DNA of 64,000 bases from Rhyacichthys aspro (taxonomy: Eukaryota > Chordata > Actinopteri > Gobiiformes > Rhyacichthyidae), in the NCBI GenBank assembly GCA_036850595.1, contig CM072153.1:15456169-15520168 (forward strand), read 5' to 3'. Both the position numbers and the translations under genes were made by a program. Of this stretch, positions 35,301 to 47,300 are shown piece after piece (the stretch's first letter is position 1; every line of letters begins with the position of its first letter). The notes under the pieces are model-generated. The model saw only the letters and a list, made by a program, of their open reading frames with translations. It was not told where the DNA came from and ran no database searches.

Positions 35301-38300
35301 CCTTGGCTGGTTTAAGTTAACAACTTGAGCACAACGTTTACGTTTGGTCGAGTGAATTTGCAGACCTGAACACAGTCAGTCGATACGTCTAACTATATCA
35401 AATTAAAAAAAGAAAATATACAATGTGAAGCAGACGGACTGTGTTCCTGTCAGTGTATAGGGTCGGTTATTGTTATTAGTGTAGCAGACTGCACAAACGC
35501 AACTGCACAACTGATCCTAGTTTGTAGGCAGTACACGGTTCTCGCCCCTTCCCCCGTTAGCATTCAGGCTAACGGTGTTAGCTGCAGTTCTCACCGATGC
35601 CCGTCCATGTTGAGGGAAGAGTGCTTACTTAAGAGCAGAAAACACGTGGTTTGCTACATTATTGAACCATTAATGGAAACCTTGTGACAGAGCATGTAAA
35701 CAAGGGAGAGACATTCATCAAGCTCAGAGCTCATATTCTAACTCCGTAGTCTCTACACAGCAGCTCTTGACAAAAAACAACACACAAACTGCTGCCTGCC
35801 TTTACAGGACCCTTTAAAAATTTAACATTTGCACATTTAAGTGGCACAGCACTTTCGACCATAAACTTCAGCCCTAGTAACAGTTACTTCAAAGTACTTG
35901 GCATATGCAGACTGTCTTGTCCCATTTTTGATAAATTAGATCAATATTGTAACGTTCTGACCTCATTTTAACCTGACCACAAAACTACAGTTGCTTATTC
36001 TGTGTAATTTCTCAATGAATTTATTCTGGAATAAAATAAAATAAAATAAAAAAATTGTGGTATGCTTTGTCAATTAGTGGCTATAGATGCAGAAACTCAT
36101 GTCTTTTACAGGTTCAAAATTAACCCACAATTTGTTTGAACGAACATTTGTTTCACCCCGTGCTGTTTAACAAAAAGGTTTATGCATCATACATACTGTT
36201 AAGAGTTCATTAGCTCTAGCCCAGCTGTATTTGATTGATTTATCGCACTCACTTGACAGTGAGAGTGACAATCTGGGCTTAGACTCAATCCTTTGGCAGT
36301 CATTGCAGTAACTTAAGAGTCACAGTGATCTCTTTAGTTGGCAGTGGAGCTGGTGTTCTATGCAAAATTTAGGATATTGGCATTGAGTCTGCATGGTGGG
36401 TTTGTTCCGTCCCTTTGCTGTCTGAGCAGCAGGAGAGGACCATACAGCCAGATGCTGAATGCCAAGAGTCACAGGGCTCTGTTCTGGCTTGTCACCTGTT
36501 TTTTCTGCTCCTGCTGCTACTTTGGCAGGGCAATAATTAGGAGACTAGCCGTCGTGGATCTACACACACAGCCCTGGAATGCTCATAATCCAGTTCCCTA
36601 TCTCCACTGTGGTGTGATCGAAGGTTGAACAAATTCCTCTGCAAGCCCTGCAAACAAATATATTATGGGGAGTCTTACATAAGCCTAAAGATGAACAAGC
36701 CAGCCATGTCTGTAGCTTTTTTTTTTTTTGGCTATAAGAGAATAACAATACTACAAGGGAGAGTAAGTAGAACAAAAGTAATATTCAGTATTGTTGCTGA
36801 GTACTGTAATGGTGACCTTAACATTTATCTATATTGTCCATGTAGATATTGCAATGATAAGACTATATTTAGCCCTACACAAATTAAAGGTGACATATCT
36901 ATGTTGGGCTGTTTGTGACTTCAATGTAAGTACTACAGACTTAGTTTTGGGTCACACATGTTACAGATAGCCAGCCTTGTGCTAATTTCACTTGTGATAA
37001 GGAACGTTTATACCATTCAAAGGCTGTTTACAATATGACGCATTTTACCGAAACCTTGAGGCCTGCGTTCTCACTCTGCGAAAACGCAAAGTTTTGAATC
37101 TGGCCAAGGAGGTGTTTTCATTTTGTTGCAGCTGTTGATCCTCACTTGTGTAAACAGTGAAGCTGGAATTCTCCCTGAAAACGATGATGCAACACGTACG
37201 CGCAAGCAACATCACTAAAGAAGAGGGGGTAGCAGAAGCAGCAAAGCAGCACCACCCCCTACTTGTCTGGCATATGTACCACATCATTTTTGGGCCTATT
37301 CGGTGGCTCCAAAATATATAGGCAGATTGTGTCACAACATTGTTGTGTGAACGCAGCAATGGCATAACTTTTGCGCCACAAAACTCAGTCCCTGTGGCTC
37401 GGGAGGAACATTATTGGTACATTTGTATTGCACTATTGTATGTATAATCAGAGCATATTTGACATTTAAGTTGATGGCAGCCAAAGTGATCACTTAATAT
37501 TTGAGTGGTACATCTCTCTTCATGAAGCTGAATTGTGTCTGTCATTTTCATGTTTGCACTTTTCTCTGTAGCCACATTTACTGGCAATTTAATGCATTAC
37601 ACAGATATGAGATTTTTTAAGTGTTTTCACTTTTAATTGCACATCGTCCGAACTGATTACCTTTTTGAGTTTGTTATCTGTAGACCCCAATCCAGGCTGT
37701 ACATGTTATCTTGCTAAGATACTTGATTTAAAACATATCATTTGTTTATAATTTTGTAGGGATATTATTACATCAAAGACAGCTCCATTGGCTTTTTAGT
37801 TCAGGATAATGGATGTCTAGGTAAGTCACCCCTATTTACATGGCCTGTCAGAGTAATCAAAAGTAATTGGTGCTTTTAGTGGGATGTTTGTCTCTTATTT
37901 GAGATGCATGTTCAGTGGGCTTCACCTGAGATTTAAATTCCTGCTCCATCTGAAACTGATAGAGGTGTGAGCAGCGTTTACTTGGCTGCATCTTAAATGC
38001 TCGTTCACACTTAACTTGAGCGACGTCATCTATAACCGCCAGGGGCACTTGGTGTGATTACGGAGCTAATGGGGCGGGCCTTGTCATCAGATGCTGGCCG
38101 TCTGTTAACATGCGGTTCATTCAAAGGCTGATTGAACATGTCTGTCTTCATCAGGCAAAAAAGCAACAATGAAATCAGGCCATATTGAGCTGAATTGAAG
38201 TTAATGCCAGGAGGAAAATATAATAACTCCCCATCATACCCACAATGTGCTGATTAAGTCCCACTTGCTATCGACACGAACCAAACACACACTCCTGTTT

Positions 38301-41300
38301 GTTTTCTGGCCTAAAGCCACATCCATCCTTGGTTGTCATTATTTTTTTTAAACCAGTGTGTCACAGTCCTTTATCGCTGATTATGAATATGGCTCACAGG
38401 CATTTGTAGTAAACATGGCTCAAATGTGGTCAGCTTGGTCACATCCCTGGCTGCATGTACTGGAAAAATTATCAACATAGCAATATCATGTGCACATATT
38501 GCAAAAGGGTAATAAATGTTAAGGACATTCATCTGTAGATGTATTAGTGTAGTTGGGCAATAAGATGAAGCAAAGCAAAAAGATATCCCTAATTAAAACT
38601 CTACTCCATATCATTTTGTTTCTAGGATTATGCAGCCGTAGTCACAGTTATAGGCCTCTCAAAAAATTGTTTTGATGCCTCGATTCAGAGGTTTTGATAC
38701 CTTGTTCTACCTTTGATAAATATTCATCTAGTTTTAGTGCCAGAGCAGAAAATACAATGATGTGAACAGAGCTAGAGATGGATCAGTCTTTATGTTCAAT
38801 TTGATAGCTACCAAAGCTCTTGGAGACATTATATTTCTGAATGTCCAATGATTGGTTGAAATTGTAGACAGCTGTTTTACTTTTTGTTAACTCGTCACTT
38901 GGTGCATTTGAACTTTGTCACCATTTTTTTTCTGCCATTAAGCATGACAGTAAGCTGTTTGTTGCCAAAACAGCCCAAGGCAAGGAACAGGTTTTGTTCG
39001 GTTGGCCAGAATGGGAAGTGTTTGTCAGTGACTTTTTTGAAATATTAGCCCCATTGTGACTAATAACATAAAGTAAAGGTAATCATTTGCACTTAGCTTT
39101 CCAAATGGTCACTTTTCTTAGTTAAATTGTCTGGTTTTCTATTATGGGCCCAGAAAAGATGTCAATGGCATGCTTGCACAGTCAGAGCCCCCCAACAGTA
39201 CAGCCACATGGTTCAGATAAATCACCTGTTTTTATGGGAGGTGCAGCAGGAAGCATGCAACTGTCGCGGCACTGGCTCGTCTGAGCGACTCGTCAGCTGC
39301 TGCAGGGCGTCTTGCCGTGTGTGAGCTGCCACATCACATGCCTGTTTGTGGAAGCTCAGCAAAAGACTTCATCACTGCTTTCTTTGTGTGCTCAGCTTGC
39401 CTCTATGTAAATCAGAACCTGCCTTTAGTGGCAATTTTTTTGTTTAATATAACATTATAACTTGGAACATTGAAATGTCCCACTTGGCAGAGGGAAAGTT
39501 CTACTGAATTCAAATATATCAAGAAATACATGACTCTGGGTTTCAATCAGTCACAATGCAATGTTTTATTTGGCTGCTCATTTAATTTAAAGCCCTCATT
39601 GGACATTTTTGACAAAATGTAAATGCCTGTCTTTTTGAATATCACGCAACATTTTTGAGATACTAGTAGTAGTTGTGTTGTCTTTTTTATGATTTGATGT
39701 TAAGTACTAATTTTGACTTCGAAATCTCACTCTTAGGATATCAAGCACTTACCCTGGACTGTAAATGTACTTAAGCCTTTAATAGTTTTACTCTCTTTTC
39801 CTTTTACTCCTTTTTATCTAACTTAATTGGAAAATGTATTACAATTATATTCATGACATTAATATGCACAAATTTGAGATGCCAAATATTCAACAAGATA
39901 ATTTAATTGCAGTTCATTTTCATCTCTACTGCTGAGAAGACAATTTACCGCTGAATGGCCTGGAGAAAACACTGAAATGAAGGCGATTTTGAACCAGTTC
40001 TGTAACGTTTGGATCTATTTAAACTCTGACAAAAATCCAGTTTCCTTAGCTCGCATTGCTGTATCAAAAAGCAAGAATTCATCAAAGGGCCCTCAGCAAA
40101 ATGGCGGCATAGTGCCACAGGCAAAACTGGATAAATGGTGTCACACACCAGTGCCGAGGCCCCAGCAGACGAAGCCTTCGATGCGTTCCAAAGCATCCCT
40201 CTGAGTTGGCCCATTGTGCTGTAGAGGAACGGTGAATAGTGTTCTCCAGCATGGGGAAACAATATGTGATTGTTCCCCTGCTGTGGCGAAGAAGCTGTAG
40301 GTTACCGTCTGTACCATCGCAAGCGCCCGAGGAGGAGATATACTGAGAAATCTGCGTGTGCTAACCAGTGATTCTAAGAGGTTTAGAGCTCTGCAGTGCT
40401 GTTTTTGTGAAGCTGTCGGGGCCGGCGGGAGGGGAGCGTGCTCCTCTTTTTTGGCAGAGAGAGGTTTTTTTTGTTTTTATAGAGCCTTTTTTGTTTACAT
40501 GTCGTCAGTAATATGTGCTGACAGCGGGCAAATAACGGCTAATACTGACAAGTGCTGTGGGATTTTTGCAAAAAAGTAACTGGAGTGTAATTTCATAGCA
40601 TGTCATTTAAGTCCTTGAAGGAGTTTGGTGTTTCTGCTGAACGACTGAGCTCAATTTGTAAAAGATGGATGACTCGCGTCCAAAGGTCTGTCTGTAAAGC
40701 AGTTTTACAGTCTGTCAGTCCAACAAAGCAACTTGATTTTCGAATGTGTGCTCTCTAATATAGTAACAACAGCAATTTCTGCCTCGATTATTGTGCTTGT
40801 GGTCCTCAGCCCGCCATAATCTCCATCTGCAGTGTGTATTCGGGCTGCTTCTGATTAGGTTACATGCTTTCTCATGAAGGTTTGCTGCTTGCAGTAAACG
40901 TATGTAAGCTCAGTTTTATGTGAGAGTGCGTCAGGGGTGTTGTAGTCGGATGTATACTAGTGGATATTGATTCTCTGTCCCTACGGCTTGCCTGCAAGGA
41001 AATGGCACAATTTAGTTTATCATTCACCCCCCATTACCACCTTATGTTCTGCAAATGTTCAACTTTGTATAGCGTATAACAACATTTAATAACTCTGCGG
41101 CTACTATGTGAAGTGATGACACTGCAGAGGTTCTAAACCAAATATTTAGTTTAAAACTTTTCAGACTTAAAACTGAATGTGATGTATTGGTTGTTTGTTT
41201 CTCATTGATGCTATTGACCAATCATTTTCCCAGCAGGCAGACTTTTTAGTAAACAAGCTACGCCTCAATTGGAAGCCAAAGTGTATTTTTAAAATGATCA

Positions 41301-44300
41301 TTTGGAAGCTTTATCTTGCCTACTGCTTCAGGCCTAGATCCTCTTCAGTTTCATCCTTACCCTTTCGGACACTCTTAACTTACTAGCTCTGTCATAATTG
41401 TAATGAAATTTGAGACAACAGGTTGGGTTGTCAGTTTTTGACTTTAAAGAGCTCTATCTTTAGATTTCTGTGTGGTTTTCAGAAGTGCTTTCTGAATTAT
41501 TATCAGGATGGGGTATAAACTTAAGCGTTAATCTGTTTGGGTGACTATATATCTCTTTAACCTGCAGCATCAATAAAGTGAAAGGCCCAAAAGATCCTGT
41601 CACATTGTTTAGTTGATGTATTGACTCAGAATTATTGATTTTATTTATCCCGTTCTACCCTGAGCATCGTGTTTTTTATGAAAAGTGTTTTGGGCCACCA
41701 GTGGAGGATCTAATCATTTTTCACATTGTCTTTTTCTTTCAGCAATGGCAACGGCAGCAAGATGAACGGGTCACTGGAGCACTTGGATCAGCCAGATCCA
41801 GATTCAATCAAGATGTTTGTGGGACAGATCCCTCGCACCTGGTCAGAAACAGAGCTAAGAGAGCTGTTTGAGCCTTTCGGACCAGTGCACCAGATTAACA
41901 TCCTCCGAGATCGCACTCAAAATCCCCCTCAGAGCAAAGGTAATTGACTGTTTAAGATTTAGGATCATGGTGCCATTAACTCACACTGTTTGCATGTCCA
42001 CAGTTTTTAATACTTTTCTTGTTCTGTGTATAAAATAATGCTTGTGATACAAAATAATTGGCTAAATGAAGGTGTCTTCTTGCCTTGGGTTTAGTGGTCA
42101 AGCTCAATTCTCCTAAAACATGTTATCGTGGCATCATTCAGCAACACTTTTTACTATTGTCCTTAGGCAAAGCACAGCATTGCTTGTCTGCGCACGCACT
42201 GCAGTGTTTCTGCTTGCAGTTGAGGTGATTCAATAGCCTTTTGTTTCAGCTCTTATAAGTAACATCTTCACTGATCTAAGCATTTTAAATGTACACTTCT
42301 TTACTTAGATTTTTGTTACAAAAGCAAGTGATTGTATGAAGAAAATCTCAAGAAATTGACTTGCTCACCACTTAGAAATGGCGCTTGAGTCGAGTGATTC
42401 AGTTTACGTTGCAATTAGAGCAGACGTTGAAGTGGGAGCCTGCTGTCTGTAGAAAGCTACAAAGTGCCTCTGGAAGTGCTCACTCTTCTGTAACTAACTG
42501 CAGGTGAATAAAGTAAACGACATCTGCACTGATGTAACTGTCTGCGGTCTACCTCTGCACCCAAATTTCAATTCACTTGATGCTTTAAAGGCACTAAGCC
42601 CCTCTAGGATTTAATACGGAAGAGCGCGGTATCTTTGGTCTTTTTGTGCTGATTTGCAGTTTGTGAGCTTAGTTTGCCTTAGAGGCCATTGTGCTGATAC
42701 GTTTGGGGAGTTGGTTTAGGCCTGATTCGACCTTAATTAAAAATGTGTATAATGAAAACAAATGTAAAATCAATATACCAGAACATGCCTCCTACAGAAT
42801 GTACCTTTTATAGAGAAATAGCTGTAGGGCTCCCCAGATCGAAAAGAGAAGTTGTTCCCTTTTTCTTTTCAAACAACACACTCATCGGGACATTGTCTTT
42901 GGGACACTGGAAGAGTTATCAAACCTTTTAATAAAAATGCTGTACCATACCGTTGTCCCCAGTGTGTACAGCGATGTATAAGGAAATCTCTGGGGTACTT
43001 CTTATGCTGTGTGTATATAAATACAGCCAACAGTGTGTAGTTCACTGGGAGGCTGTGGAGTTCAAAGCCCCCTTTTTTAGCAGGGCCCTCCTCTGTTCTG
43101 TCAGCTGTGATGGCCTATTGACATGTTAATGCCATGTTAATGTATTCTAATAGATAATCTGGCCTGATCACAGCGGCCTTTGGCTAACTTGGACTGTGTG
43201 AGGTGAATTTGTTTGAGCTGCAGCCTCACGCCCATCAATTTCACTGCCATCCTTCTTTCCCTGTATTGAAACTGACAAAAGAAGACTGTTTTATCATGGC
43301 ATAGCTGTTGACAGTATCTGGCAAAGCTTATCTATATAGATGATATATCTTTCAGCGTGTTTATACATCTTGCTTTTGTCTGCTGAGATGCTGTCATTGA
43401 CTTCCATTTTAGTTGTTTCCTGCCACAGATCTATTGGGAAGCGCTCACATTTGCAGTGTTTTTTAGGTCGCGTCTTCTGCAGGTCATGAAAAAATCATCT
43501 GATAACTATCACGCCTTTCTGGATGGTTTATTTAGCTCCAGTAAATCGTAGGCAGGGCTAAGCAGCGCAGAAAGAGAGCTCAGCTGGTTGGGAAAGAAGG
43601 GAGCTGCTCGATGCATATTAGAGTTCAACAGCCCTCCCCTCGGCCTGAGAGCTCCAGTAACAGAATAATACACACTATGTAGGTCAGAGACGCTGCAGTG
43701 CTCCACTTCCCCAGCCCAGTGAAACTGACAGGCTGGAACGCCACTGGCGGTCTGCTGGGACGGAAGGATGAGAGGGTTATTTCCCTCCCCCTCCTTTTTT
43801 CTTTACCCCTTCCCCCACACTGAGCTTTCACTCTGCCTCACTCTCATCTTTGTGCCATTTTCATATAGAAGTATTATTGTGTGTGCATGTACTGTATTCT
43901 TGCGTAATCCTCTGCGATGTGTTCATGGTGGGGGCCGTGCCCTGGCTCGCCCAGACCCTGCTGACCTGTCGACCGTGCATCGCTGCCTCTTGACAGCTCT
44001 CTAACCCTGTGGTCTTCTCTATGGCCATGTCACCACAGCCTTCAACTCTCTGATCACTCCCAGTGTCATACACAAGAAGCTGTGTGCACCATCTAAGAGT
44101 TGCCTCTAAGAATATCCTGTCACATGTTGCTAACATGTGATATGCTGAGAACTTGCTTTCATCTTTTTAGCTGCATTCCTGTTCTGCAGCAGCCTCTGTG
44201 TAACATTTACTGTCTGTATGCGCAGTGTTTTTAATGCTGTTTTTGTCTCCCTCCCCACCCATTGTTTATCCCTGTTTTTTCTCTCTGCAGGATGCTGTTT

Positions 44301-47300
44301 TGTAACTTTTTATACAAGAAAAGCTGCACTGGATGCTCAGAATGCTTTGCACAACATAAAGACCTTAAGTGGGGTGAGTAAGCACAGTATGGACTACTTT
44401 TAGCTGCTTGAGCCCCTTTACATCCCCGGTGCAGACTGTGAGCTGTATGCAGCCCGATAATGAGCTCTCGGCTCACTGAACGCCAGTTTGGCCCAAGAAT
44501 ATCTGCCCCCACAATGCTCTGACATCCCACTAAGAACTGAGTACATTGACTTGATAATCAGGCTGACCAACACACAAAGACTACTTGACCAGGAGCAGGT
44601 TATTCACTGAGGCACACGGCCCGATTGCCACAAGTCCAACACATTATTAATCTGTCCCCATGAAATAGTTGTAGCCATCCAATTTTAGTTCCCAGCGTTA
44701 CGGGGACGAGAGTTATGTGAGGTCCTCTAACAATGAAGTCTAACTGTGAACGTTGTCTCCTAATTCCTCATTTGATTTATTTAGAGATTAAAGCCCAGTC
44801 AACCGGAATATTTGCAATTGCTTGTTAAACCTTTACCAATCTGCTCTGCCCATTTTAAATTACTCTCGTCCGATCAATTTAATCTTTACTAAACAACTCC
44901 AGCCATCAATTAAATCAATAGAGCAGTCCATTGGAAAGGAGCTGCTGTCAGTGAAGTTACAGGTAAATATTGAACCAGTTTGATGAATGAGTGTAGCAGC
45001 CTGCACATACAGGCGGAGCTCTCTTCACTGGAGAACTATCAATCAGTTCGACGTCTCAAATAAAGAGTGGTCTAACAGCTCAGCTCTTGAGTCCCTGGTA
45101 GCACTGTTGTTGGTATCGACTGCAGGTGACTAAGTTGCTTTCATATGTCTGTGGCCTTTTTTTAAGCTCCAATCATTTTTATGGTAATTAGTCTAATTAT
45201 GCATGAAAAGGGCAAACCAGTATCTAAAGTGACATACAATACATATCACACAAGGCCTTTAGACAATGGTGCAAACACAGTAAACGGTACCAACAAGCTC
45301 CTCGTGAAAGTGAAACCTAACCACACTTGGCTAATTTGCCTAATTGACACAATTACAGCAAAAGACACCCAGACTCGTCACACGTCGGTTCGCCCTACAC
45401 CACTGCAGACACGCATCATTAAGTGTTACTTTCACATTGTGTATTTTTAGTTAAGGTGACAGGTAAATATGGCATAAATATTTCCAAACAAAAAATAACT
45501 GTAAAAAGGGGCGTATGACTGTGGCTTGTTTCCGTGTTCCTGTTTTCTGTTCCTCATGTGCCTTGCTCTCCTTGGTCAGTGACGCTAGCCAGTACCCATA
45601 CTGAGCAGGCCATCTGTCTGCTTCTTTTTAGTGCTTGTCAAAAACAAACCCACCGCTTTCATGAACACAACCTGCTCAGGCATCTCATGGATAAATAATA
45701 CTTTCACCTCACATAGCAGGTGAATATGCTAAAAATATTCAAGCCAGTCTTTTTTTCCTCTACATCTTCTCACAATTACACTTGGACTGTACAAGTTCTG
45801 TTTAGTCACTTCCAAATTGCTTTGAAGATGATTGATGTTGACAGAAAAAGTCGATCATTAGTCTACACAACAGCATAAAATGAAATTGGATACTGAAGAA
45901 TTTGATCCCCACCATCAACGCATAGACACTTCCTCCTGAATCTGGTTGAGAGCAATGATAGTCTTAGAGTCAGAGTGGAAAATAAGAGGCTGGCAGCACT
46001 GCTCCAAGAAGAGTGGTCATGCCCTTGTGGTGATAATAATATAGCACACTACCTACATAGTTTATTATACTGGCAGATACAATGTTAACCATTTCTTTTC
46101 ATATATTTATTCTAGATGCATCATCCTATTCAGATGAAACCCGCTGATAGTGAGAAAACAAGTGGTAAGTAGCTTTGAAAGGTGGACTGCTGATTTCAAC
46201 TGTTTATCTTTTGTGCCACTGTGACCCACACAGAGAAAAAGATTTGACCGAGACAAGTCAGGGTACAAGGAGAGGCTGACTCTGTAATGCTAAAATGAAG
46301 GCTTGAAAAGGACATAGTTCGGGGAATGTGCAGCAACAGACCATTTCTATACAGTGTCAAGGGTTAGGGGGATTAAGGGCTTTAAAAGGCACCAAAGGGA
46401 GAAGTGAATCAGGAGCAATGCACAAATGGTTGATATACTCGACTGTCTAGAGACCTAGACACTGAGGGGGTGGGTGAGCCGCAAGTTGCCAAGACTTGTA
46501 CAAGAGGCTGGCACCTTGAGTGTGAGGCAGAAAACGTGGCCGCATGACAATAACGGCGCAGGAATAAGAAAGAGGTGTCAGATAGAGGACCTGATGTAAC
46601 TGCTCTCATTGTTGAGAGAATTATGAACGTTTTTTAAAATAGCTTTTCGTATATTTTGTCTCTTTGCAGCAGTGGAAGACAGAAAACTCTTTGTAGGAAT
46701 GGTTTCTAAGAAATACGGCGAGAACGAGGTCAGAATGATGTTCTCCTCTTTCGGTCAGATCGAGGAGTGCCGAATTCTCCGGGGACCAGATGGTCAGAGC
46801 AGAGGTAGGTATGCTTTGAGTATAGGAGCACCGTTAATTGCCTCACGACTGCCACCTTCAGCACAAACAGTACATATTCTCATCAAGTATTTATTCTGGC
46901 CCCTCCCTTTTGCTTCATTTTTACCTCCTCCACTCCTCAAATCAAGTGCTATTCACCTCAGTAGCACCCATTTCAGTCCCCATAGTCTATCCCTATCGGC
47001 GCTGTGACACTCAGCCTCCACATCTCGCAGTGAAGGGCCACTGCTCTTGCCGGCCAACACAATGGGCCGTCGCCTTGGCAACAGCTGGCTGCTGGTGTTG
47101 GTGGGCTCAGCTGGCAGGCGGCTCGGCTCAGCTCCTCCTTTACCACCTCCTCCATCACACTCTACAAAGGCTGGAATTAGCCTGTCGTTGCATCTCCTAC
47201 TTAGCTCCCTGCCGCATAAAGTCTCAGCGATGGCGGGTCGTAGCAGGGCTCTTGGATGATTAAACCTTACAGTGACGGCCACTGAATAGACCTCAGTAAT

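Larger units (their letters stand above)
32428..41742 (+). other. celf2: celf2 first intron (9.3 kb) containing the second promoter
   Basis: The intron begins with GTACG after the first exon and ends at the acceptor before the exon at 41743. It holds the alternative first exon 34719-34789, a candidate cassette exon 37760-37820, a short (ATAAA)n tract at 36031-36050 and several blocks with conserved-element character (about 33440-33900, 38030-38290, 39900-40260). No other gene was recognised. Open frames on either strand (for example 33813-34166, 37045-37365, 39945-40262) have no identifiable product. Confidence 0.6.

Noticed and set aside
36031..36050. A-rich tract as possible retrotransposon tail
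   Set aside because: Simple (ATAAA)n with no element body or target duplication found beside it.
46838..47263. 141-codon frame in celf2 intron 5
   Set aside because: Lies wholly in intron, composition is proline/serine/histidine noise, and overlapping frames on the other strand are equally open.
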